Of a DNA stretch of 64,000 bases, positions 47,501 to 57,374 are shown in pieces (position 1 is the first letter of the stretch; every line of letters starts with the position of its first letter). Made by a program: the position numbers and the translations under genes. The notes beneath the pieces were generated by a model. It was not told the DNA's origin and did not search any database. It worked only from the letters and a program-made list of their open reading frames with translations. Source of the DNA: Lampris incognitus (taxonomy: Eukaryota > Chordata > Actinopteri > Lampriformes > Lampridae); the NCBI RefSeq assembly GCF_029633865.1, contig NC_079216.1, positions 64,153,107 to 64,217,106 on the forward strand, written 5' to 3'.

Positions 47501-47853
47501 AGTATAGCACGAGACCAGTCAGCACGATGTCTTTCAAAAAAAAAAAAAAAACAGTCAACCATTGAATCTATTGAATTTTCTGTCTGGTTCATATTGCATT
47601 TCGCAGAACAACTAGAAATAGAAAATGACCTACATGGGGGAAGCCAGGCGAATTCAGGGCTCAATCATAAGCAACTGGCCGTGTAATGCAACGTTAATGC
47701 AACGTCGATAGGAAGGCGATGGAAGTCTGTCTTGTCCTGGCACTAGCAGATGCAAATTAAAAAAAAAACTCTCCCTCACTCCTCCAGGTGTTTGGGATGA
47801 TCTTCAGCATGCTCCTGTGCTGCGCCATCAGGAAGTCTCGAGAGGTGGTGTGA
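32385..47853 (+). CDS. cd9: CD9 tetraspanin (gene-level span)
   Basis: Four-pass membrane organiser of the tetraspanin family that partners with integrins, EWI proteins and other tetraspanins. Eight exons follow the human CD9 exon plan. Landmarks are [15 protein letters not shown] (TM1), [36 protein letters not shown] (TM2), the LEL motif [28 protein letters not shown], and the tail [11 protein letters not shown]-stop. Exons 1, 6, 7 and 8 are clean. Exons 2-5 each need a one-base shift to read the family sequence, mostly at G or C runs, so this copy is either affected by consensus error or is a decaying gene. Intron 1 is about 10.9 kb and full of repeats. The a/b paralogue is not resolved. 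Confidence 0.9.
33360..33652 (-). repeat. TTAGGG-bearing interspersed repeat ending in (GT)n
   Basis: Contains CCCACGAGG, GGGTCTATTTTAGGG and scattered GGTTAGGGTAAGG, then GTCCCCACGAG and a 58-bp GT tract. Same family, reverse orientation, at 33,846-36,060. In cd9 intron 1. Confidence 0.6.
33846..36060 (+). repeat. ACCCTAA-type repeat expanded into 39-bp minisatellite and interrupted
   Basis: Starts with a CA tract and a TTCTTGTACTTCTATCTTTG motif, passes into about 30 tandem units of 39 bp (33/36-bp variants; 33,985-35,180), is interrupted by repeat G (about 35,185-35,965), and resumes with CCTAACCCTAAAATAGG at about 35,970-36,060. Confidence 0.8.
35185..35965 (+). repeat. Interspersed repeat G, copy 2
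   Basis: Same start motifs and GGGCTAGCAGTTAGCTTAGC core as 28.9 kb, here with only two spaced cores (35,430 and 35,709). Confidence 0.75.
36090..36640 (-). repeat. Interspersed repeat G, copy 3 (reverse)
   Basis: Inverted copy: GGGCTAACTGCTAGCCC near 36,107 and the GGGGGAAACGGAATTTCG end near 36,546. Confidence 0.65.
36783..36982. other. Assembly gap (200 N)
   Basis: Run of 200 N. Left neighbour is a CA repeat and right neighbour is MITE family B, so the unseen sequence includes at least the left part of that MITE. Confidence 0.99.
36983..37379 (-). mobile_element. hAT-like MITE family B, copy 4 (left part in gap)
   Basis: Runs from the gap edge to CCAGCCGCCACTG at 37,379. Confidence 0.75.
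37955..38600. repeat. GA array with periodic GGTGAGAG, first
   Basis: About 645 bp of GA with many GGGTGAGAG units on the cd9 sense strand. Long open frames here are low-complexity artefacts. Confidence 0.95.
38998..40200 (+). mobile_element. Tc1-like DNA transposon, broken
   Basis: 1,203 bp; ends CACTATATGACAAAAGTATTGG / CAATACTTTTGTCCATATAGTG inside TA dinucleotides. Transposase pieces read [37 protein letters not shown] and [20 protein letters not shown], in different frames with stops, so it is not functional. All three DDE-type blocks are still recognisable. Confidence 0.93.
40465..41080. repeat. GA array with periodic GGTGAGAG, second
   Basis: About 615 bp, less pure than the first, with AGAGGGTGAGAGAG and GTGAGGGAGAGG repeats; local segments of about 190-200 bp are repeated. 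Confidence 0.93.
41590..41733 (-). mobile_element. tRNA-headed SINE, family T
   Basis: Minus strand reads TTTAGCCGAGCGGTTAGCGA and GGGTTCGCGTCCC, a good A and B box pair. Followed at about 41,738-41,945 by a repeat beginning CAGTGTTTCTCAACC. Confidence 0.65.
42208..42656 (+). mobile_element. TIR element D (GGTAACACTTTAGTATGG), left-truncated copy
   Basis: Lacks the first bases but ends TTCCCCATACTAAAGTGTTACC. Complete relatives at 55.3 and 61.4 kb. Confidence 0.75.
42836..43152 (+). mobile_element. SINE family S, plus-strand copy
   Basis: Head GGCGGCACGGCGGCGCAGTG to the GATGGATGG tail, about 155 bp before cd9 exon 2. Confidence 0.78.
43308..43409 (+). CDS. cd9: cd9 exon 2: TM1 end and small loop
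   Basis: Begins LAGTAV after a tgtcag acceptor, then must shift one base (an apparently missing C near 43,325) to read [20 protein letters not shown], matching human [20 protein letters not shown]. Ends TAC TCT G|GTAAG in phase 1. Confidence 0.85.
43610..43714 (+). CDS. cd9: cd9 exon 3: TM2
   Basis: Reads [20 protein letters not shown], then shifts by one base (an apparently extra G near 43,672) to read [12 protein letters not shown], matching human GAVQESQCMLGL and its exon end, CTG|GTGTGT. The end is placed by homology. Confidence 0.85.
44107..44276 (+). mobile_element. SINE family S, 3' part
   Basis: Body with (GT)n and GATGGATGG tail only. Partial opposed copies also lie at 45,248-45,366 (minus) and 45,386-45,520 (plus), and one at 47,208-47,325 (minus). 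Confidence 0.7.
44638..44710 (+). CDS. cd9: cd9 exon 4: TM3
   Basis: Reads, after a one-base shift in the TTC run, [15 protein letters not shown], matching human FLLVIFAIEIAAAIW. A second shift at the TGGG run is needed to read GFSNQSK, and the donor appears as AAGTAG where AAG|GTAG is expected. All three sites are short G, C or T runs. Confidence 0.8.
44825..44923 (+). CDS. cd9: cd9 exon 5: start of large extracellular loop
   Basis: Starts VVDDITAFY (human VIKEVQEFY), then in a shifted frame [13 protein letters not shown], and returns to [10 protein letters not shown] (human RETLKAIHYA). The uncorrected frame is open, but its middle does not match the family. Confidence 0.82.
45982..46071 (+). 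CDS. cd9: cd9 exon 6: large extracellular loop with CCG
   Basis: Reads [20 protein letters not shown], then [10 protein letters not shown], with the diagnostic tetraspanin CCG. 90 nt, in phase, no anomaly. Confidence 0.93.
46268..46819 (-). mobile_element. hAT-like MITE family C, copy 2
   Basis: Ends CAGCGGCGTCGTAG / GTGCTACACCCCTG with 8-bp flanks GTCACAGG and GTCACGGG (7 of 8 identical), a hAT-type duplication. Confidence 0.82.
47028..47111 (+). CDS. cd9: cd9 exon 7: loop end and TM4
   Basis: Reads [20 protein letters not shown], then [14 protein letters not shown], matching human SCPDAIKEVFDNKFHIIGAV and GIGIAVVM. Intact. Confidence 0.94.
47788..47853 (+). CDS. cd9: cd9 exon 8: TM4 end, tail and stop
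   Basis: Reads [20 protein letters not shown], then V and TGA, matching human [21 protein letters not shown]. The 3' UTR follows; its end could not be fixed. Confidence 0.94.
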   Translation: MFGMIFSMLLCCAIRKSREVV

Positions 47854-48777
47854 TGAAGACGCCCCGCCGTCGCATCCCCGACCCCCTTTCGTCAATGTTG
47901 CATGATGTCATTCCTGGATTCACACGACTCTCCACTGCCAATAGAAACACCGTTCGTTCAGGAGGGACAACCTAATCGAAGAGCAACACTAATAATCCTG
48001 ATCCTTATATCATGCGCTGAGTCCGCTGTAACACTGCACGTGGAGGCTGATGATTTAAAGATCAGGGATACGTATACTGCCCCAGCTCTTAGGACCGCTC
48101 TCCTGGACTGTATAGATGCGATGTGGTTGATAGGCCCAGCTATAGAATGGGCGTCATCTGTGCTCCAGTGGAAACGTAATACAAAAATGTAAAATGTGTG
48201 GTCATTTGATCCAAATTGGTGTTTTGTCAAATGTTGCGTACCGAAACGGCAGATCATAAAAAAAATCTTATCTTCAGCACATTTCTACTTAAATGATTCC
48301 GCATCACCGACCGGCATGGAGAATCATGGTGCGGCGGCAAAAAGACGGCAGCCACTAGTTCAAAACGATACAGCAAATAACCAATGAAGTCCTATCATTC
48401 CTACTGCAACAGCCACTGGGGTCAAGCCGTGGTGATGGAGTAGCCTACTGAACAGGCTGTGAACTGTGTTAAGTATATAGTTCTTTTTCACCTTGGGATC
48501 AAAATAACATCTCGGTTGCCTCAATATAGTAAATCCTGTCTGTTCCTCTCCTCTTTCTTTCTCAATTTCTCCCCCCTTTAGTCAAGTTGAAAGCGCCTTC
48601 AAGTCTCTGACTGATTTTGTAAATGTCTTCTTTTTTTTTTAACGTGTAAGATTCCTGAAATTTAGGTTGCTTTATAGGATATCCCTTTCAATGAAGTTGA
48701 ATGATTTAACTTTTATAACCTCATCGAAATGAGTCCAAATGTCTTTATGCATGCTCAGTAATGCAGGAAAGGAAATT

Positions 48778-50000
48778 ACAGGGCGTTGAATCAGTTCGTC
48801 TGGGCACGTTTATTGAGAGAAACGCTTCATCGTCGTCATCTAAGTGACCTCTTCAGTCTCAACTGGCAGCAGGTACCCCCACCCTTATAAACAGCACAGT
48901 TGCATAACGACTGGAACCAACGATCGGTTTCATATGCAAATTGACCTGACCAGCGTTACAATTGCCATGTCTCCTTGCGCATCAGGGAAACTTAACAGAT
49001 GCTGGCGGCGAGGATGCCACAACATCACTTCCTGCCACTGCTGGAGGTGTCTATTTAACTCCTCCTTTGCCTGGAGGAGGGCAGCAGCCATCTTTCTGCT
49101 CCCAAAGCTTGGCATCATCAGCAAGGTGTTCAACCCACTCCACCAGAGCCTTTGATTTCTCCATGGCAGTGGTTTGTAACTCTTCTGCCTTCAGGGCGGT
49201 GCCTCTCTGCAGGACGGCATCTCTCTGCAGGGCCTCCACCAGCTGCAGGAGCATGTCTTGACTCCTGACTCCTTTTCCTCACTCTACAGAAGAGCTGACA
49301 CATCAGGCCAGGACTTCAGTCTACACCATCTACAGGCCAGTGGCCACTCTTCCAAGGATGAGGATGTGCACATCCTTGATAGGGAGGAACGCTGGTTTGA
49401 ACAGGGAGTCAAAGAGGCCATCTATGTGAAGAAGGAATGACCATCCCTGAACCGGTGGGGGTGGGGTTTGAGGACATCAGTCACCATCTTACAATGCTGT
49501 GATTGCAACTATTCCTCAGTCCTCTGTGAATAGTACACATGGCGATTGTAACTCTAGTTAATGGTCACGGCAATTTGCATATGAAACCAATCGTCGGTTT
49601 CGGTCATTATGCAACTGTATTGTTTATAAGGGTGGGGGTACCTGCGGTCAGTTGAGACTGAAGAGGTCACTTATGCCCCTTTTCCACTACACGGTACCGG
49701 CTCAACTCAACTCGACTTTTTCGTTTTCCATTACTGGAAAGTACCGGCATTTCGGTAACTGTTACCATTTTTCTGGTACCACCTTTGTCGAGGTTCTAAA
49801 AAAACTGGAGCGGGTACCAAAATCAATGCAGACCGGCTACACTGAGGGGGTACTGTTACGGTGATAGAAAACGACACTCTGCGAGTCGAGTCAAGCCGGT
49901 ACCGTGTCGTGCAAAAGGGGCATTAGATGAGTGATGAAACATATCTGTCAATAAACGCTGTGTCCAGATGAACTGATTCATCTTTCTGTGAACTTTTATA
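48778..50000. mobile_element. Penelope-like element fragment with inverted terminal parts
   Basis: Left part (48,778-48,945) and right part (49,571-50,000) are inverted relatives. Between them a plus-strand segment near 49,300-49,440 reads KDEDVHILDREERWFEQGVK, resembling the C-terminal endonuclease region of fish Penelope-like elements. Fragmentary and old. 47,854-48,778 is cd9 3' flank with nothing else recognisable. Confidence 0.55.
49674..49922. mobile_element. Harbinger-type MITE inside the Penelope-like fragment
   Basis: 249 bp, ends TGCCCCTTTTCCAC / GCAAAAGGGGCA, flanked by TTA on both sides. Same family as 25.2 kb. Confidence 0.85.
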
Positions 50001-50194
50001 ACATTTTCATCTCACAGTGACTGGGTTGTTTATGCCATATGCACTTGTGTGTTGCACAGAAACAAAATGTAATGAAGACAGCCAAATAAACCACAATTTA
50101 CCAACTCAAGTCTGTCCAGATAGAGCCTCTGAACTGCTTTATGAAATAATGTGAGATTCTACTACGAAAAAATACTCACTTTTTGTCTTCACAG

Positions 50195-50298
50195 CAGAGG
50201 AGAGAGCGAACAAACAGTCTTTTCCCCAGGACATCTTCTCAGGTGGTCCCTCTAAAGGACTTGTGAAGGCCGTGCCTCTGCGGGACATGTGGCGGTAG
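50195..50298 (+). other. Possible orphan terminal coding exon
   Basis: After a strong acceptor (cttttTgtcttcacag) the plus strand reads EERANKQSFPQDIFSGGPSK, then GLVKAVPLRDMWR and TAG. Not a repeat I recognise and no partner exon was found, so it may be chance. Confidence 0.15.
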
Positions 50299-51249
50299 GA
50301 AGAGTGAAGGTTCCTGGATAAAACTGAAAACAAGCTGCTGGTTATTTCCCTTCACACAGTGGAAAAGAACAACCTGGCTTTTACTCCCACCCCTTCCTTC
50401 TTTTATCTCGTCGGCAATACGCCATCATCACGTCTGACTCACTTTGTGTTTAGATCCAAATCGAGAACAAAGGGATGCATTGTCATCTCTATCAGTTAAC
50501 CCATCACCACATGCTTACAGACATTTCCATAACAATTATGCTTTTTATTTAAGCTCTTTTCATCGTGCGGCAAACCCAACGTGCTACCACAAATGGGTGT
50601 GTAGTGCTCCACATTAAGCCTAGGCGATAACTGCACGAACATAAGTGGTGTGCATACATTCTATTGTATTCCAGACTGTATTTAGCATTTGACGCAAATG
50701 GCATGCTGCAAGTGTTTTCAGTAAGGAGTTTGGTGATTGGCCAAACGTTCCTGCCATCACAGCGATGGCTGTGATGGCTGAAAGCAGGAAGTGCACTCTG
50801 ATTGGAGTGTCGAAAGCTGGGTGTTGACCTCTTGGGACTCCCTGACCCCTCACAGTGATAACACTGATTATAGATGTGTGTGTGTGTGTGTGAACATTTA
50901 TTTGACATTGTGTCTGGGTGTCTGTCTGTGCATGCCGTTTATGTAACGGAGTGTACTGGCCAAGGGAAGGGGGCAGGAAAGCCTCCCTTCCCTTGTTGAA
51001 AGTTAATAAAAAGAAACTGCAGTGAAAAGTCAAGGGAAGACAATCCAAATACACACACACATACTCGCTCTCACACGACCTATTCAGGCGAGAGGACAAG
51101 ACCAAATCGTATAATACAAGCATGTGTTGTATCCTAAAAGATTAGGCGCTTAGTCATTTGATGTTTTCTCTCATATTTCTATTGTAAAACGTGGGATCGA
51201 CGCATGACATGGTGGAACAGTACCAACAGTTCATAGGCCTGAAAGTCCC

Positions 51250-51672
51250 CTGACTCAGTACCACACAGAATCTACAATAGAAGGTCGTTTAATGTCTCTT
51301 CCTGGGTTGGCACATAAAACACAGAGACAAATATATTACAGAAAATATTGCCCTAAGGTATATAATAATAATAATAATCGTTATCAAGGACAGGAAGGAA
51401 AAGAGGTGCCCATAGACATGGCTATACCAGCCGAACAACACACCTCAGTGAAAGTCACAGAGAAGCTGACCAAGTGCAAAGTTCACCAACCATATCCTGG
51501 GCAAAAATCAACATCCATGCTGTCCAGAAGATCGCCCTACTCGGAACAGCGCACATGTTACGACGAGTACTGTCAATCAAGTGACATCTGCCCTATAGCG
51601 CCTCAGGTCCACAGTTTGGACCCGGCTCTACAGGATGTAAAACTGGAAACACGAATAATAACAATAATATAA
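51250..51672 (+). mobile_element. Degenerate LINE-like fragment
   Basis: Open frame containing VPIDMAIPAEQHTSVKVTEK, similar to stretches in fish LINE polyproteins, and containing AAT and GAT simple repeats. 50,300-51,250 shows nothing recognisable. Confidence 0.4.
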
Positions 51673-51802
51673 TAATGGGACAATACAGAATGTTCACAGC
51701 TGAGTTCAAGTGTTAATGTCCAAATTGAGTGACACTTGAGTCAGTGATGAAAGAAAAATGTTTATGGCGTTTATGACACCTATGTCGACACCCCAAGCAA
51801 CC

Positions 51803-52637
51803 TCAGTGATCATCCTCTTCATCTGTGTCCACTGGGGAAGTGTCAGCTTTCCTATGTGACTGTGGATGTACCAATGTGTGTGTCCACAGTAGAGTGTCCG
51901 CCCGCAAAAGACTCCTCAAACACTGCAGCACATCCAAAATGAGCTGGTATTTACACGAGACAGACTCGATGCCTGAGTCAAACACAGAAACTTGTAAGCC
52001 TGTGTCAACTTTTCTCGAACAGGCTTGGCTCAGTCCACCACCCTCCACATGCCCACGACACTTCACAAAGCCTCTGTTATGCTCATCTTCACACCCAAGA
52101 GGACCACTATAGCTTTGCATATAGCGCATCACTTGGGTTTGAGCCTGCAGGAAGCGTCGAGGGCTGCTGGAGTATATTTGTTTGGGCACGCTCAGCAGAG
52201 CATCTGCTAACAGATGTTTTGCAGGGAGACCTACTTCCATGCGAGAGAGAGTATGAGAATCTGAGACTGAGCAAGAGTAACCGTGCTGTAGGAGGGCATG
52301 ATGCAACAAAAACTCAAACGTCCCGCCAACAGGTATGACAGAACCTGGCTCTAACACACACTTCTGGGAGGGAGGATCGTTTGTGAATGTGTGTGTGGTT
52401 TTGTGCTTGTAATCCTCCCAGTGTGAAGGTTTGCTTTTGTGCGAGTGGGAGGCTCTTTCCAATAGTCCGGTTCCAGTGGCTCGTTGGGGCTCCCAGGTGC
52501 TGAATAACATGCGGATAGCATCTTGCAATGCACACGCACACTGGTCTGTCTGCCCTTCCCCTGGGCCACAGATCACTAAACTGTAGGGCTTAACTTGGAT
52601 CCTTCCCTCACTCTCAGGGAAAGCCACATGGACGTAC
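51803..52637 (-). CDS. bbs10: bbs10 exon 3
   Basis: Starts YVHVAFPESEGRIQVKPYSL, then VICGPGEGQTDQCACALQDA (human [20 protein letters not shown]). GSVIPVGGTFEFLLHHALLQ matches human GCVLPVGGNFEILLHYYLL. Ends in TGA at 51,803-51,805. Confidence 0.93.
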
Positions 52638-54063
52638 CTTGGAGAAAGAAGAAAGTATTTTCAATTAAGAGCTTCATAAATCAGACAAGACAAACATCAG
52701 TAATCACAGCCCACTGGTGTGTTTGCATGCACGTTTGTAAAAGATGTTTTCATACCTGTGGGCTCCCAGCAGTATTGGTCGGCAGGTCAGCATAGCGACA
52801 TGCTCTGGTCCAATCAGCCGGAAGTCTGAGACAGGCCTAACTCCACTTAGCTGGGCAAAGAGAGAAAGCTCATCTTCACTGACACACTCCACCACACACA
52901 TCCCAGCCTGGCGAGCCAAAGCCAAAGAAGCGGCAGACTGTTTCACTGTAGATAACACAAGAACGATACCCACATCTTGCAGTGTTTCAATCACACTCTC
53001 TAGAGACCTCTCTGCCCAGGCACAATACCTCAAAATGCTTTCCTCCTTCCCGCCTGTCTCTCCCTTCCCACCTCCCAGCTCCAACACTTCTCCACTTAGC
53101 ACATTTGGCTGCAGGTCCCTACTCACTACCACAGCTTTGATTGGTTGTTGGTCAGTCTGAGGGTGAGGTGTAGAGAAGTCCCTGTGAATGACCTGCCCCT
53201 CAATCAATCGTGAGCAACTAACAGGAAAGCCTGAAACGGGTGTATGTAATGCAGCAAAGTTATCAAGTATGACGCGGAGGGACAGCCAATCGTCGTGACA
53301 CCTCCAGTGGGAGAGAAATTCGCAGGTGAGACGACTGATGAAATCCCAGTGGTTGTGCCCCAGACGGGTGAGAAAAAAAGATGCCAACAGCCTCTGAAGG
53401 GTCTTGGTGTTAGTAGTGTCAGTATATTTTCCACCCACCCTCAAAAGAGTACCCCCATAAGGAACCACTCCTGCAGCGATAACATCAACCAGCTCCTCAG
53501 ACCCAAAAGCCAGCAGCTCCTCAGTCAAGCGCCTGGCAGCAGCAGCCTGTCCGGCTTCTCTGGAGATATAGATGCGAGACGCTTCAGGGTCCTTACAGGC
53601 CACAGCGCATATCCTCCGCAGTAGTGATGCCAGCAGTATGATGAAGGTCTTTGATCCGTCCCCTGTTACAGCGCTGTGTTTCCACACACACTCCACCGCC
53701 ATTCTAGAAGACATGTTGTAAATATGCATCAAAGACACGTTGTGCTAGGAACTGGCCCTGGTCCTAATGCTGTACGGTGACAAAAGCAGCGCACTGTAAA
53801 CAGCGGCTGAATTTGAGAGAAAGAGATTTAAACATGCAGCGCAAGAAAAAACGATGTCGTGTTGCTGGTCACCTGGCTATCGGATGCTCCAGCCGCAGCG
53901 CCGTGAGAGTGCGCGTCCCATTGCGACTTAGCATCACTTGTCCCGTGTCGCGTGTGAAGAGCACCTGGCCCCCATCGGGTCCAAAGCTGCGGAGGACCAC
54001 CGCCTCCAGCGCAGACACGGCCTGCAGGACGCGTTTAAGCTGAAGATGCTCTACCTGCAGCAT
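51803..54063 (-). CDS. bbs10: Bardet-Biedl syndrome 10, chaperonin-like (gene-level span)
   Basis: Divergent group II chaperonin (CCT/TCP1-like) that, with BBS6 and BBS12, helps assemble the BBSome for ciliary trafficking. Three exons give about 657 residues (human about 723). N-terminus: VSALEAVVLRSFGPDGGQVL, then MLSRNGTRTLTALRLEHPIA (human [21 protein letters not shown]). The nucleotide-binding-like motif VTGDGSKTFIILLASLLRRI matches human KTGDGAKTFIIFL. C-terminus: ESVSCKYQLILDVLQCLRSL, then an acidic DEEDDH tail. No frame breaks seen. An in-frame ATG also exists at 54,186; the start at 54,063 is preferred because the protein then resembles the human N-terminus in length. Confidence 0.93.
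52756..53703 (-). CDS. bbs10: bbs10 exon 2
   Basis: Starts with the last base of the Arg codon, then MAVECVWKHSAVTGDGSKTF. Later GVVPYGGTLLRVGGKY, FFLTRLGHNHWDFISRLTCE and the ELSLFAQLSGVRPVSDFRLI region. Ends in H-R|Y with donor CAG|GTATG, matching human LILRSKRY. Confidence 0.93.
53873..54063 (-). CDS. bbs10: bbs10 exon 1
   Basis: MLQVEHLQLKRVLQAVSALE through LEHPIA plus AG of the Arg codon, donor AG|GTGACC. Phase 2 out. The hAT MITE at 54,211-54,779 lies only 148 bp upstream. Confidence 0.88.
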
Positions 54064-54210
54064 TCCAGGGTTCCTGATGCGGTGGGACGTTGAACATAAA
54101 AGTGTGCGTGTGACACTGCCGGTCTCGGATCTTAATTTCGAAAAAAAGGCGTTTCCCGGCAACAGGGTGGGGGTTCGCCGATTCAAATTACACGTTCGGC
54201 GAGTCTAGTG

Positions 54211-54779
54211 CAGTGGTTCTCAACCTTTTTGGGGTCCTGGACCCCCTGAGTATTTTCGATCTACCCTGAGGACCCCTCCACCTGATCTTGGGGGAGGGGG
54301 GTTGCAATTTAATAGAAACAGTAGAAACTGCATTTTAAATGGCATTATAGCATTTATTCACTCTTTGGGGCAAAAATAAGAGCTTTCAGTTGTAACTTAG
54401 ATATAGTTAACAAAACAGAATTCTTATGTATTCAGTAACTTTCAGATATATGTAACAAAACAGAATATGTATTCAGTAACTTTCAGATATATGTAACAAC
54501 AGAATTTTTATGCAGTAACTTTTAACAATGCAAACGAGAGCGAGATCTCGTATTAAAATACAATAAATTACACTTGTGAAACAGATGTAATTAGAGAAAA
54601 AAGTCCTGTTACCCTTTATAGTTTAGGTAGATAAAGGTCTCGGTCACATTTGAGTAAAATAATCCTATTTCTATAAATGTCATAGGATCTTTTTTTTAAA
54701 GATATTTTATTTTCACGGACCCCTTGCAATTACACCACGGACCACTAGGGGTCCGCGGACCCCCGGTTGAGAAACACTG
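54211..54779 (+). mobile_element. hAT MITE family H, copy 1
   Basis: Ends CAGTGGTTCTCAACC / GGTTGAGAAACACTG. 569 bp with about two internal 41-bp units. Flanking 8-mers no longer match. Confidence 0.85.
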
Positions 54780-54799
54780 GTAGCTAAGGTTTTAATCCA

Positions 54800-55215
54800 C
54801 GTCTAGAGCTTAACTGTGGATTAGTTTTCTTCCTTTTTGTAACCTGACGTTGAGTCTGCCGCTGGGGGTTTTTTGGTCAACACCAGCTTTGGCGTTGCGG
54901 CGCGGCTGTTTGAGACTAGCCTAGCCGAAGCTAACGGTACGCCGCCGTTAGCAGTAATTAGCTTGTCGACTCGGCCGCTCAGCTCAGCTGCGCGAAGGGA
55001 AACGCTTCCTGAAGAGAGCTCGGCTATAGCCGCGCGATATTTAGCAGAACGGTACAAAAATATAGAGACAAAACACTCTTTTTGACGGACAGTCGCTGAA
55101 TTCGGAGCAAACCTGCCGTAGATCGGACTCAGACGCTTCCTTCCGTAACCTAGGAACGCCGATTCGTCCGTCGTTATTCGGGTGCAATTTAAACCGGCGA
55201 TACTCAACACTGCCA
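54800..55215. promoter_or_regulatory. CpG-rich block upstream of bbs10
   Basis: CG-rich, non-repetitive sequence with several Sac-like and GCCGCC motifs between the hAT MITE and a second TIR element. It may be the bbs10 promoter pushed away by the MITE. An open frame here resembles no protein I know. Confidence 0.3.
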
Positions 55216-55301
55216 CCTAGCGTCTGGAGGTGCGACTAGTCCGCATACCCAACGTGTACTGCCCATAAATCCTTTGTAAATCTGTGAGGATACCATCATT
55301 C

Positions 55302-55844
55302 GGTAACACTTTAGTATGGGGAACGTAGTCACCATTAATTAGGTGCTTATTAGTATGCGAATTAGCAACATATTGGCTCTTAATTGGTTATTATTACGTA
55401 CTCATTAATGCCTTATTCTGCATGGCCTTATTATACAACCAGTAAGCCATTAACTATGAGTTTTCCCTCTATAACCTCAGAATTATTGCTTATTAGTAGT
55501 ACCATCTCAATATGCTTTGCTTAGTATGGCCTTTATAAGGTGGTAGTACCACAAGAAGAGTTATTCTCCCTTACTAACACTTAATGAATATGCTCTGTTC
55601 TTACATAACAACACACACAACTACAAGTGTTGATAGTGTTAAATTACTGTAAATTAAGTTGTTGTTACTTAGAATATGTTCCCCATACTAAAGTGACATC
55701 TTGATCATTACTAATTCACCAGTAATTAAGTTTTTGTTACTTAGAATATGTTCCCCATACTAAAGTGGCATCTTGATCATTACTAATTCACCAGTAATTA
55801 AGTTTTTTTTACTTAGAATATGTTCCCCATACTAAAGTGTTACC
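55302..55844 (+). mobile_element. TIR element D, complete copy
   Basis: 23-bp inverted ends GGTAACACTTTAGTATGG / CCATACTAAAGTGTTACC; right part contains tandem repeats of a segment with TTCCCCATACTAAAGTG. 55,845-57,110 otherwise holds a CA repeat and nothing recognisable. Confidence 0.85.
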
Positions 55845-57109
55845 AATCATTTCTACTCAGCGGATATAGGCAGGGTGTCCCTCTGCGGTGTGAGGTGCCC
55901 CTGGGTATTGATGCTCTGAGAAGTTGGCAAAGCCGAATCAAAAGCGTTAGAATATGTGAACATTGCGAATTTGTGATTTGTTTCACCGGTATAATCACTA
56001 TCATAGAATAGGGGAGGGGAGGGGGGGGTGCTCATGTTAGATACTGAGATTTTTCCGTGAATTGGTGGTTTGTGATGCTTGGGTGCTCTGGTTTAATCAG
56101 ATGTGTGTGTTTTTTCTTCCAAAAAAAGAACCATTGAGGCAAATTTGTATTTTGTGATATTGGGCTATACAAAGAAAATTGACCTGACTTGACTATGCAT
56201 CTGCCCGCTGCACTTAAAGCATTAGCTTCCCTTTTCCTTGACCAAAATGAAAGGTAGGTAGGACGTTCATTGTCTTTGGTTGCTTTGTATGTGCACAGGA
56301 ATAAGGCACACACACACAAAACAAAAAAATAGACAGCCTGCAAAATGGAAAGTGCTACGGCTGACAAGGGGAGGGGACAAGGAGTCTCAACTTTTTTTTA
56401 AACAAAACTTTTTTGAATAAGTTTTAAAAAGGCTTTATGCAATTCCTATATCTGCCAAATGGTGTATAGTGAAAGTAAACTGTAGAAATAGAAGTAAACA
56501 CAGAAAGAAAGACGTTTTGTGTTTCATGTGCGAGTGCGTGTGTGTTCGTGTGTGCCTGTACAGTATCTCGGTACACCCCTGGTACCTCAAGGTGAACCGG
56601 GAGGGTCCGGAACTTGATCTGTTGTATAAACCACTTCCTACGGTTCTAATTCAGGCAGCGTCATCTATACATAGACAATACGAGACAGGTCCGCAGTGAC
56701 TGCCAGATGCACACCCACCATGCATGCGGAGACACACACACGCACACACACACACACACATACACACACACACACACAGATGTCCAGCCTGAATATAAAT
56801 GTCCTCTCCTGCTGAAGTCTCACTATGCTAACAAGCCTTTAAAAAGCTATGTCACCACTGTAATGAATATTCATCCCTGGCCTGGTGGGGGTGACCTATG
56901 GGGACGGGATAAGGGTCACAAGAGGTGGGGCATCAAGTAGAGAGACCGGCTCTCCCATGAGATCTGAATGGGCAAAAAAAAATAACACATTCTGCTCATA
57001 TACGTACAGTAAGACGCACACACACACCCATCCCCACGCACAGAGGCGGTAGAGGCGTCATCACACCCACTCTCGATCCCACACCCATCCACTCATTCTC
57101 TCTCTCTCT

Positions 57110-57369
57110 CTCTCTCGATCCCTCTTTCACCCACCTGTGCTGCTCGTGTCGGTGCCCCGAGTTTGGTGGGACACGGACAAAAACCCAAGGACGACCCCGC
57201 TACCCCTCCTCCCTACCTTGCGTCTTTGCTTCTCTTCTCCTGCACTTTACAAGTCTCTCAGCCTTCCTCCTCCTCCTCCCCCTCCTCCTCCTCACTTTCC
57301 CTCAATACAAAGGCTAAGGAGTACCTGTGAGTCGGGAACTTGGGCACTGGAACTAGGAACCTACTACAG
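57110..57369 (+). other. Possible non-coding first exon of the synaptotagmin gene
   Basis: C/T-rich sequence ending in CTACTACAG|GTATGTC, a good donor, about 2.1 kb upstream of the first coding exon. No ATG-led frame continues the synaptotagmin. Inference from position and donor only. Confidence 0.3.
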
Positions 57370-57374
57370 GTATG

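Noticed and set aside
54821-55216. 131-residue frame upstream of bbs10
   Set aside because: No recognisable domain, CpG-rich composition favours chance open frames, and it does not join bbs10.
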